From assembly GCA_964036045.1 (NCBI GenBank), contig OZ038382.1, positions 103,140,007-103,204,006 of the forward strand: a stretch of 64,000 nt of DNA, in the 5' to 3' direction. Under the pieces are notes generated by a model, which worked only from the letters and a program-made list of their open reading frames with translations, was not told where the DNA came from and made no database searches. Source of the DNA: Eutreptiella sp. 'Long Island Sound 2002' (lineage: Eukaryota > Euglenozoa > Euglenophyceae > Eutreptiales > Eutreptiaceae). The position numbers were made by a program, and so were the translations under genes. Below, piece after piece: positions 11,091 to 19,869 of the stretch (its first letter is position 1; every line of letters starts with the position of its first letter).

Positions 11091-11201
11091 TCGTGTGTGG
11101 TTCTCCTGGCAGACCGCAAAGAACTCACCAAAGAGGATTAGGTGATCCTCCTGGGTATTGGTCCCGAGGCATACATCGTGGATGTGAGCCTCCATCTGGG
11201 C
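11091..11201. repeat. Right 111-bp target-site duplication of the family C insertion
   Basis: This is the partner of 8937-9047. Here the catalytic box reads HIHDV instead of HIDDV because of one of the two differences, a mutation in the now-redundant copy. Confidence 0.85.
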
Positions 11202-12665
11202 ACCACGGGATATGAGCTCCTGCACCTTAGGTCTCCTTCGTAGGATGGACAAGATCTTGTTCATCAGCTCTTGGAATAGAGCGGGTGCGTTAGCCACGCC
11301 AAACGGCATGACCTTCCACTTGAACACCCTCCCCTGAGGGGTGATGAAGGCCAGTAGTTCCTGTGCGTTGGGCGTCAGGTCCACTTGCCAGAATCCGCTC
11401 CTCTTGTCCATTTTGGTCTTGTAGCGACAGGAGGCTATCTTCTCCAGGGTAGACTCCATATTGGGACTGGACCCTGAGTGGTTCAGCGTTTTCTTGTTCA
11501 GCTCTCCGTAGTCCACTACCAGCCTTTTGGCTGTAGACCCAGGTTTAGCCACCAGGAAACAGGGGCTGCAGTGTAGGGGGTAGTCCCCGTCCTTGTACTC
11601 CAGGACTAGGCCAGCGTCGATACATTCTTGTATCTGTCGCTCGATCTCGTCGGCCTGCTCTTTAGGAGCTGGATAGGGTCTCCTCCGGAATTTGTGACCC
11701 ACGAACTCGGGTTTCAGCTTGAGGTCCATCTGTACCAGCTTGTCACATGAGGCTGGAGGGGGTAGTTCTCCGAACACTTCCAGATAGGTCCTTATAAGCT
11801 TCTGTACCCGCGGGTCCAATACCTTGATCTTGTCCTCCATGTCCTCGTCAGAGTGTAAGTTGCTTGCCCCCTGAATAGACGTCGGGAGGTGGTCCTCCAC
11901 CGACTCTTCGCCCGTGGTAGTGTCCTTCAGCCCTTGGTAGGCATATAGAAGGTCTTCTTCAACCATCTCGGATGGACGATGGCAACATAGGCACGCTGGA
12001 GGGGGTTCACATACACATTCCTCCGAGAGGTCGTCCTCCTCTGGGGTCCTCACATGGGCGCCCCACACGCTCTTCATGAGCTTAAGATATACCTCCCTTT
12101 GCCAGGTGGTGATCTTTCGTTCGAGGTCCTCCATCAATTGGGATAGGTCTCCCATACGTCCTTGCTTCAGTGGCCATGAGCTGCGGGTAGGCTTCGCGTA
12201 GCATAGCTTTTTCGCCACCAACTTCCTCTTGGAATCCACACACTCCCTTAGCCTGGATCTGGGGTCCAGCTCTTCATCCACGGGGTCTTCCACCCTCATG
12301 GAGAGTAGGGGTTTTAGTGGGGCGATGTACGCGGCGTTCTCCACTTCCTCCACACAGGTCTGCATGAAGAAGGCGTCGTGCTCAGTTTCGTCTTCTGAGT
12401 GGATAGAGCTAGGTAGCTCAGATAGTCCACACTCAGAGACTCCATCAGGAACAGGTACATGGCAGGGAGAGTTGGGGGCGTTGGTGTCAGTCACGACGTA
12501 CTCATCTCCTCCGGGTGTAGTCCCAACAGCATCTTGAGCTCGTAGGCGATCCTTCAAGTCACCCAAGGCGAGTCCGTCGCTTTCTCGTTGTATAGCCTGG
12601 ACCAGAGTCGGGTCCAGATCCTCCCAGGGGATGGAGGTAAGACCTCCGTCCACCACGCTCAGCAT
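11091..12665 (-). pseudogene. Reverse transcriptase, N-terminal and palm part (gypsy pol)
   Basis: It is open from 12665 to the insertion. The first 270 or so codons are an acidic, poorly conserved linker with a Cys/His cluster (CVCEPPPACLCCHRP). RT motifs then follow: VLEYKDGDYPLHCSPCFLV, KRLVVDYGELNKKT, YKTKMDKRSGFWQVDL (first catalytic Asp) and FKWKVMPFGVANAPALFQEL. The Asp-Asp box here is the mutated HIHD copy, and the functional sequence lies at 9047 and below. It is in the same frame as the upstream protease ORF, separated by one TAG at about 12684-12686. Confidence 0.88.
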
Positions 12666-12683
12666 ACTCCCCCATCCGGGTTT

Positions 12684-13508
12684 CTAAATAGGCGTCTTAC
12701 GCCCAAGAGGCACGTAGATGGCCTCATCAGGTAACCGAACAGAGCTGATAGTCAGCCTGTCCAGGAGGTTTTGCCAGTATTCGTTGCCCCCATGGGCTCC
12801 CCAATCGGGGGAACACAGGACCATACGGGAACGTTCCAAGGCCACCTTGGTCAGCACCTTCCCCAGTTCACTGAACCTGGGGTTCCCGTAGGCCATCCCG
12901 AAAGAGGGCCAGTAAAATTTGTAGCTGCAGTTCTTCCCCTTGCTGCAGTAAAGGTCCAGTACATGCTGCTTGTCGCTGGCGAACAACTCCACACTCAGGT
13001 CACCTCTAGAGTAACCTAACTCCTTCAGACCTTGGTCTAGGACTTCCCCCAATAGTTGATAGTCCTCAGTTTTGGAGGCCGCCATCATGTTCGAGGGCTC
13101 CTCCTTCGATAGCCTCAGGTAACTCGAGGTATGTTCCGACTGCTCCAGTGGCACAGACTCTCTGCCACTGCCGTGGTCCACGTAGAGGAGGTAGGGCGCT
13201 TGCAGCGTCAGGGATTGTATCTGGGAGTGCTGTGCGAAGAAGTCAGTCCCCAGTACAAAGTCGAAGGCCTCAGTGTCCATCACATAGAACCGATGGGCGA
13301 TAGTCCGGGAGCCCATAGGTACCTCCACTTCACAGTCCCCGCAGCTGTGCACCACATGTCCATCACCCATGCGTATAGCAGCGGTGGTCATGGTGTTCTT
13401 CAGGCTCCCACAAGGTAAAATGTTCTTCGCCACTATAGATATGGTGGCGCCAGTGTCCAATACCCCCAGGTATTCGCATCCTTCTAGTCGGATACGTACC
13501 CAAAACAC
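12684..13508 (-). pseudogene. Aspartic protease plus methyltransferase-like accessory domain (gypsy pol 5' end)
   Basis: The N-terminal third is a retropepsin: GVLDTGATISIV carries the catalytic Asp-Thr-Gly and FDFVLGTDFF the later hydrophobic-Gly box. It would process Gag-Pol. After a linker, the last 110 or so residues contain DLSVELFASDK, YWPSFGMAYGNPRFSEL and RMVLCSPDWG. This arrangement resembles the Dam-type N6-adenine methyltransferase-like domain found next to RT in DIRS-type elements, with NPRF at the place of the NPPY motif. That call is tentative. The frame is continuous with Gag upstream except for one TGA at 13539. The first codon shown (13508) is GTG and not a true start. Confidence 0.7.
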
Positions 13509-13538
13509 CAGGTCTTGGGTGCCACCAGAGCGTCCCCG

Positions 13539-14385
13539 TCAGAACTCCGCGGGACAGGTCACCTCGAACCCCTTGTTCCGCAGTTTGCGGGCCATCCTCA
13601 TGAAACGGCTCCTCTTCATAGCGTTGCCGTCATCAGCACCTTCATGCTCACGCTTGGCTCCTTGTTCTTGCTGGGCCTGCGTTTGTGAGCGTGTGGTTGG
13701 ACCAGACTGCCCTCTAGAGGGGCTCGGAGTTCCCCCCTGGATTAGGGTTGGGGTTGCCTCCGTTCTTATCCTTGTTCTTGTTGTCGGGCTGGCGGTTAGC
13801 GCCTCCTCCTCGTCCACCTTGACCCTTGTTTTGCCCTTGACCACGTCCTTTCCACTTGCCCTTGCCGGAGTCGTTGCCTTTGCCTTTGCCTCCACCTTTG
13901 CCTGAGCCTTTGCCAGGATCCTCACCCTTAAGCTTCGCCGATAGGCGTTGCTTATGGTAGCACTCATCCTCGTAGTGCTTCCGCTTCCCGCAGAATGCAC
14001 ACGTGATGGTGTACCTGTAATGATCCGGCAGCTTCGCTTTGGCGCCGGTGTTCTTCTCCTGCTGCTTCCCCTGGACAACGAAGCAGTCTCGCTGGTCGCA
14101 GTCAGGGGCGTGCTGCAGGTGGCCCTGCTCGTCCCTGGCATCACACCAGAATAGCTCCTTAACGTTCTCCATGATACGGGCGTGGGCGTGTTTGGGGGTA
14201 GTCCCCTGCCAAGGTCGGGACCCTTGGTACCCTTTGCCATGGCCTCCAGAACCTCCACCACCAGGACGGTAGTTGTTCAAGTGCTGGTCGCTCTCCTTCT
14301 CCAGCGCCAGCTCCAGGAGTAGCACGCATAGATCCTCGTAGCGGAGGGATCTAGCTTTGCGCTCCGCCGTCGAACGGCACTCGTC
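13539..14385 (-). pseudogene. Gag C-terminal part with zinc knuckle (nucleocapsid)
   Basis: Below the frameshift near 14385 the coding frame reads RSLRYEDLCVLLLELALEKE, then a nucleocapsid-like region. A single CCHC knuckle, CAFCGKRKHYEDEC (C-x2-C-x4-H-x4-C), is followed by a Lys/Gly-rich basic tail. Around 13714-13760 the reading shifts again into the frame that carries on to KLRNKGFEVTCPAEF and stops at TGA 13539. That final frame is the same as the protease frame. The product would package element RNA. Confidence 0.75.
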
Positions 14386-15785
14386 CCATAGCTCTCCAGG
14401 GAGCTGGCCACCAACGAGAACAGCAGGTCGTCGCTGCTGTAGGAACCGGGCGTCAGTCGTCCAGCCCAGTGATCCAGGTCAGCCAACAGCTCAGAGACCC
14501 TGCCAGGTTTGGGGTTGTTGGGCAGCACGGGCAGGTTCTGGATCTCGGCCCTGATGGAGAGGTCGGTTTCGTAGGTCGGGTACTGCCTCTCCAGGGCAGC
14601 CAACACATCAGCAAAGGTGGCGGAGTTAGTCACGATATGCCTGACCTGCTTCTCCAGGTACTTGGTCTTGCAGCACTGCAGGAGCAAATCGCACTTGACT
14701 CTTCCACTAGCGTGGGTTTGGCCGGTCAATCGGAGAAACCGGCCAAAATTCGCAGCGAACTCGCTGAGGTCCTTGCCTGTGAACTCAGGCAGGTTCACCA
14801 CGATCTTGGAGGTGGCAATAGCCTTCGCCTCCTGAGACCTGCGTCCCTCAGGGCGTCGGGTCTTCTTCTTCTTCTTCTTCTTCTTCTTCCCCGTTGGGTC
14901 CTCGGGGTCCTCCGGGTCATCGTCCTCCGAGGGCGAAGTAGAAGTCATCGACGGCGGCTCATCATCGGAGGGGTCTCCGCCTAGATCACTAGAGCCAGAA
15001 GGCTCCACCTCCACCATTGCCCTTAAGGCTGTCAGCCCCAGCCGGTCCAGCTCGGCCCTCGTAGAGTTCGTCACGTGGCTGTAGGGCGGCTGGGCCGTTC
15101 TCGGTACGAAAGGACTTCTCGGTATAGGTGCAGGAGTCGGCATCGGTCGACTCCTCAGGCTCCCCAGGGTGTTTGTCAACCCTGCCGCCAGGTGGTTGGC
15201 CTGTACTCGGTGGGGTGACATTCCCACCGTGGTAGGTGACGCTTCGGGCGGTATCATCAGGGGCTCCAGTTTCTCTCGGATCTCTTGAGTGAGGTCGCCC
15301 ACGATTTTCGAAGTGGCTCCTCGGAGCACCTCGTTGATCTCCGACCGCGTCAGGGACCTGTTGGAGGATCTCCCCGATCCTCTACTCCTGCCTCCAAGAG
15401 ACTCGGGTCCTCTCCTCAACCCACTCAAGGTTGTATACCCAGGTGCATACCCAGGAACATCCGCATAGGTTCCAGTAGCGGGTAGTGGATGGGGATATTC
15501 AGCCGCATACCATCGCGGCGCAGAGCTGGAAGCCACCGGCTCACTGGCAGTAGTTGCCTCAGGGAGCGCAGTGGTAGTTGGGCCCAAACCATAGGCGGGG
15601 TAGGGAGGCATGCCAGTAAAGCCTGTGCCCTCTGCCATAGGCGGGTTGGTTATGGGAGTGGATGTTGCAGCGGCTGGGAGTGTGGTGGTTATACGAGAGG
15701 GTGATGCGTGGAGGCCAGAAGCGCTTGGTGCGCCCCCGAAGGTAGGGTCATTCGTCAGGTCTTGCCCTTGCTCCTCTCTTTTTGG
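14385..15785 (-). pseudogene. Gag capsid region
   Basis: The frame is open from about 15785 through the ATG at 15638. It contains a Ser/Thr/Pro-rich N-terminal part and an acidic patch followed by a run of lysines (about 14875-14900). A retrotransposon-gag-like domain follows, with KIVVNLPEFTGKDLSEFAAN, FGRFLRLTGQ and later LADLDHWAGRL. A single-base loss near 14385 moves the native frame, so the codons below it down to the stop at 14277 are spurious. The protein would form the capsid of the cytoplasmic retrotransposon particle. Confidence 0.8.
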
Positions 15786-16033
15786 TCTGCTCCGTCTCCA
15801 GCATCCTTCTCGCTCTCTCTCTTCCTCTTCACAGGCTGAGTGACCACCTCCTCGACTGAGAGGGCCCTGAAGGCCGTCTGGAGTCCATCCAACGAGTCCT
15901 CAGCCACTTCCACTGGCCCATGTAAGGGCTCCGAAGGTACAGCGCGAGGTCCAGGTCCAGGTTCACCAGGTGCTGGCCTTGCCGGTGCCTCAGGTGCTGT
16001 CTTCACGTCGGCGTCCTCTTTCCTTGTATCCAT
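15755..16033 (-). pseudogene. Gag N-terminus, likely true start of Gag
   Basis: The ATG at 16031-16033 lies about 100 bp inside the 5' LTR end. It opens a 92-codon frame rich in Pro/Ala then acidic residues, with an amphipathic stretch (DSLDGLQTAFRALSVEEVV) and a basic KRKRE patch. It ends in another frame just where the capsid frame becomes open (about 15785), so one small frameshift separates them. I infer that this ATG, not 15638, is the native Gag start. No further gene lies between it and the LTR. Confidence 0.55.
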
Positions 16034-16119
16034 CTTCTTTCGCCCTTCTGCTTATATGTGACTGCTCGGCGCACTGGATGTACGGCGCGGGGTTGCTGCC
16101 GGTGCGCAGAGACAGTCTG

Positions 16120-16132
16120 CTTCTTGCTACCA
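16120..16132 (-). other. Putative primer-binding site
   Basis: The minus strand reads TGGTAGCAAGAAG directly at the inner edge of the 5' LTR. TGGTA at this place is typical of a site complementary to a methionine tRNA 3' end. The first two bases overlap the last bases shared by the LTRs, and the match beyond TGGTAGCA is imperfect, so the tRNA identity is uncertain. Confidence 0.45.
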
Positions 16133-16917
16133 GAAAAGTTTACAGTGGTTTCAGCACTGTGTTTTTGCCTCTCCTGCTGCTTGCTGCTGGTGTAGGGCTT
16201 CCTGCTGCTTGTTTTTGGAGATGAAAAGCTTTTGTTTGCTGAAAGACAGTCAATCCAGGATAGCCCAAGCCAGAGGTATGCAAGGAGAAGAGAATCAGGA
16301 TCAAAGCATGAAGGGCTGCAGTGTAAACAGTGAAAGATGAAAGGATATTCACAGCATCTGCAACTCAGGTCAAATCGGATTGCATAGGCACAAAGATAGT
16401 TGAAATGTTTACGAAAAGAGTTGGAAAACTGCCCCATGGTCACTCTATCTCCATAGTGCCATCTCAGGAGATGTGCACCTTTTGTTTTGGGTCCCATATG
16501 TGCTGAGGTGCCAGGGCATGTGGCGATGAGGTCACTGCCATGTTACATGGGATCTTCCTACTTAGCTAGGCTGACCAGAAATTGAACCCAGGACCTCTCA
16601 AAAAGAGGTGCCCAGCCCCCTAGGGTGCATACCACTAGGAAAGCTATGAATTCATGGAAAAACATAGATAAATTCAAAGGCTCTGCCCTGGATATGTCAG
16701 TACTCAGTCAACTCAGGAAAAGATGATTTGCCTCACATTGAAAGGGGATTAAGGGGTCCACTCCATATCCTGATTGGGTGTTTGGTTCCATAGGTCAAAA
16801 TGTGTTATCACCAGTTTTGGTGGGACCAATACTAAGATAGAAATGCCTGGATGCTCAGTGCATCTCTAATACAACTAGAGTATGCCTCAAAGCATTGGAA
16901 AAGCACTTTTTCTTACT
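16131..16917 (-). repeat. 5' LTR of the gypsy element
   Basis: 787 bp, colinear with 3277-4063. It is followed on the minus strand by the putative primer site and Gag, so it is the promoter-bearing LTR. No TATA box could be chosen with confidence. Confidence 0.88.
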
Positions 16918-16921
16918 GGTG
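16918..16921. repeat. Right target-site duplication of the gypsy element (GGTG)
   Basis: Matches 3273-3276. Together they show that the element inserted as a unit into element B. Confidence 0.7.
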
Positions 16922-18420
16922 GGGGTGGTGTTGGGAGTGGTGGTGGTGGGGCCGCTGGTGGTGGTGGTATTAGTAGTGGTGGGGTTGGTGTTGTGGGTAT
17001 GGCCCATCGACCCCCTGTGGGTTTTCCGGTCCCCCTTCTGGGGGTGGGGGGTTGGGCATCCTGGCCAGCCCCTGGGGCTGCACTATGTTGTGGGCAGGGG
17101 GGGCGGGTTTGGGGCCGGGCTTGACGTTGACGGTGGTCGAGGGGTCCCACGTCCCTGGGTCGGTTTGGCCGGCGGTGGTGGTGGTTTGTGGGGGATGGAT
17201 GACGGGGCGCTTGGTGACGGGGATGTGGACGAGGGCTTGGACGGGGTCGTGTTGGGTGGCCGCCTCTGCGGTGGTGGTGGCTGCCGGTGGGAGGGGGGCG
17301 TGGGTTGTGGTGGGTGGGGGGTCCTGGCTTGGGTGAGGGTCAGGGTTGGGGCGGTGTCGGTTGGGTTTGTGTCGTTGCGTTTGTGGTGTTGTGTGTGCTC
17401 GCGTGGGCGCCGGCTTGGGTTCGGGGTTGGGTTTGGGGCTGGGGTCCGGTTCCAGGTTGAGGAGGACCTCTGTCTGGAGATGTGAGGGCGCCGATGTCTG
17501 GTCGGGGGTCTTCCCGGTGCGTTGCCGGGGTGCCCGAGTCGCCTGTGTGGGGGTCGGGGGGTCGGTGCGTGCGGCAGCGGCTTTGGCTTTTGCCGTGGCC
17601 TTGAGGATGAGGGGGGCGGGGAGGGGGGGGTCCGGAGGATCAGGTGGAGGAGGTGGATGAGGCTGAGGATGAGGAGGAGGTGATGGAAGCGGGTTGGGCT
17701 GTGATGCGGGCGGGTTTGCGGGCGGCGGCTTCTGCTGCGGCCACGGCGGGGAGGATGGAGGGCATTTCCTCGGGCTGTAGGTTTGGGGCGGGCGGCTGGG
17801 GGGGCCCGGTCGTGACCTGGCGGCCCGGCGGGCCGATCTGGTCGGCAGCGGCGGGGGAGGGAGGCGCGGGGCTGTGGCCTTCTCCTTCTGGGCTTGGCTG
17901 TGCCCGGGTCCTGCAATGTGTGAGGTGGTGTGGGTTGGCGTCCACGGGGGGGAACAGTTTGTGTGGACTGCATTCAGGGGCCGGGGGGGGTGGGCCTGGA
18001 TCTTCTGGGGTGTGTGCGGGGGGCGTGGGCGGGCCACTGGGTGGGGTTGGCGTGCCGCGGGGCGCGGGGCTCCTCTCGGCTGGTGTGTGCCGGTTGTGGA
18101 GTGTGGGGGGTGTTGAGGGGTGTCCGGCGGGTGGGTGTTCGGCGGGCTTGTGCTGGTGTTCGGGCGGGTGGGGGAGTCCCGTGTCGCGGGGCCCGGGGGT
18201 GCGCGCGATGGTGGGCCTGTGTGGGTCTCCGGGTGGGCAGCGAGAGGGGAGGGGCTTGGGCGGGGATTGTGCGGTGGGGTGCGTTGTGTCGGTGTATGTG
18301 TCCGCTCGCCGTGGCGCGCTTGCGTGGCCAGTTGTAGGCCGGGCGGTTTGGAGGAGATGCTTGCCGTCTTCTGCTGCCGCGGCAAGGATTTCGCAGACGA
18401 GCTTGGGTATCTGGTGGACC
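16922..18420 (-). pseudogene. Element B proline-rich region, proximal half
   Basis: The frame is open from 18385 to a TAA at 16970. It is Pro/Thr/His-rich throughout with basic stretches and no globular domain. The last 90 or so codons (VHIPVTKRPVIHPP, then DGPYPQHQPHHY) are less repetitive. Past the TAA the same frame continues His-rich to the gypsy junction and then, after the insertion, into 3276-2260. It is likely an intrinsically disordered tail of the polyprotein. Confidence 0.5.
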
Positions 18421-19276
18421 TCTTGGTCAGTGGTGGGAAGGGGGTATGCTAGCTTTGGGCTAAGATCCACGCGGCTGAGGACCCTGTGGATGGCGTGGTA
18501 CCCGCAGGTGAGGGATTGCTGCGGTCTGGAGGGGTGTTTGGCCGCGTGTCCGGGCCCGCCTCGACTTGTGTGTGGGCGCCGGGGATGGCCCAAATCCAGG
18601 GCACGGTCCCCGTGGGTGGCCAGCGGCGCTGGATCCAGTGGGTCAGGCAGAGCATGGCCAACTCCAGGTGGTAGCCCGCCTTCCCTGAGGTGATTTGGGC
18701 CAGGGCGCGGGCTTGGGGCTTGTTCCTGGCTGGAGGACGCCCCTGAGGACCCTGTGCTGGGTGGTGGGGTCCCCTACTGCCCCTGGCGGGGCGGTCCCTG
18801 GGGCGAGCATGGTGTCTGTCCCTTTGACGAGCCATTGCGGGCCGGGGGACGTAGCCGTAGCGGCTATCACGTAGTAGTGCCCGCGCTCGAGGACTGTAAC
18901 CCGAACCTCCGGCGGGGGGTGGTCACTGTCTGTAGGTGCGGAGGCCGGCGGCGCGGAGGGCGGTGTCGCGGGTTGGTGCGGTGGCCTGTTCCCACTGCTC
19001 TGGGCGGTTCGGGTCTGCTGGGTGGTCCTTCTCCGCTGGGGCCCGTCGTAGGCGTACGGTCCCTCGACGCGTGACGTTGATTTCGGTGTCGTGTGTCAGG
19101 GCCTGGCCCCACTCGATCGGGGGGATCCAGACGTGCTGGCCCTGGGTGTGTTTGCGGGCTCGCCAGAGTATGAGGTCTACGATGGTCTCGTGGAGGCCGT
19201 TGCCTCGGGTGGTCAGGTCCCGGAGGGCTTCGACGGTGAGCTTGGTCCAGTCCTCTTGTAGGCGGTACCAGCCCAC
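18421..19276 (-). pseudogene. Element B Ulp1/C48-like cysteine protease region (broken)
   Basis: Three pieces in different frames line up in the order expected for a Ulp1-type protease. First, 19276-18923 reads LTVEALRDLTTRGNGLHETI, like the start of the domain where the substrate-binding helix lies. Then the frame at about 18905-18780 has LERGHYYVIAATA and QWLVKG, matching the catalytic-His strand. Finally, 18593 onward has QQSLTCGYHAIHRVL, matching the oxyanion Gln and nucleophile Cys region. An intervening segment at 18730-18620 (GKAGYHLELAMLCLTHWIQ) may be extra. At least two frameshifts separate the pieces. If real, it would cleave the polyprotein or a ubiquitin-like modifier. The fold assignment is mine and unverified. 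Confidence 0.45.
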
Positions 19277-19560
19277 GGGGGTTGTTGGGGCCCTGCCTTG
19301 GAGGTTTGCTCGGAGGAGGTCGAGGTCGCGGATGGTGGCCGGTGTGAGGGGGGGATGCCCCGGGTCCGGGGGGGGGTGGGCTGGATGGGTGGCCGGGGTC
19401 TTGCGCGTCTACGTCAACGTATGGTTGGCCCTGGTTGGGCTCGGCCGGGCTGGGCGGTGCCGGGTGGCTTCTTGGGTGAGAGATGGGCCTTGGGGCGCTG
19501 TGGTGGTGTCTTGGAGGCCTGCGGATGGAGATGGGGGGCGCGTGCGGGGCGCGGAGTGGG

Positions 19561-19869
19561 TTAGTGGACGTCTGGGTCATGCACGGCATGGTAATCGATG
19601 AGACGCTGCATGTGTTCCCTGGCGGTGGGGTCGGTAACTTGCTCCGCATGTGTTAACAGGAGGTGTTTGCGGTGTACCATTTGGGCCGCTGCTCTGCGGA
19701 CTGCCTCTAGCTGGAGGTGCGCTGCTGGCTCCATGGCGCTTTCCGTGTGTTTGGTGAGGTGTCGGTGCAGGGCCTGTGTCACCGCCCCTCTCATGGTGGC
19801 TTCTTTGACCAGGGGATCCCGGAAGAGGTGTTCGGTGGCCTGGTGTGCGTGGCTGTGGGTTGGCCATCC
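19561..19869 (-). pseudogene. Element B segment after the zinc knuckle
   Basis: After the TAA at 19870 the same frame stays open to a TAA at 19561. It reads an amphipathic helical stretch (VTQALHRHLTKHTES, LQLEAVRRAAAQMVHRK, REHMQRLIDYH). No family was recognised. Between 19561 and 19277 no frame is convincing, so a frameshift must lie there before the protease-like region. Confidence 0.5.

Larger units (their letters stand above)
3277..16917 (-). mobile_element. Ty3/gypsy LTR retrotransposon with chromodomain, degenerate, with nested insertion
   Basis: The element spans 13,641 bp, or about 11.5 kb without the nested family C insertion and one copy of its 111-bp duplication. In sense order on the minus strand it has: 5' LTR 16131-16917, primer site near 16132, gag from ATG 16033, aspartic protease, an accessory domain, reverse transcriptase, RNase H, integrase with a GPY-like C-terminal region, chromodomain, polypurine tract 4064-4071 and 3' LTR 3277-4063. 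The order RT-RNaseH-INT-chromodomain is that of Ty3/gypsy chromoviruses. The LTRs differ at roughly 25-30 positions by eye (about 96-97% identity). Frameshifts, stops, an INT fold-back and the insertion make it defective. It interrupts the element B polyprotein. Confidence 0.9.

Noticed and set aside
16003-16497. Open frame running through the LTR (also at 2906-3643)
   Set aside because: It is present in both LTRs only because they are copies. The non-LTR parts differ and no domain is visible.
3277-16917. Endogenous retrovirus with an envelope gene
   Set aside because: The 2.4 kb after the chromodomain has no ORF with signal peptide, fusion or transmembrane pattern. The domain order is that of a Ty3/gypsy chromovirus.
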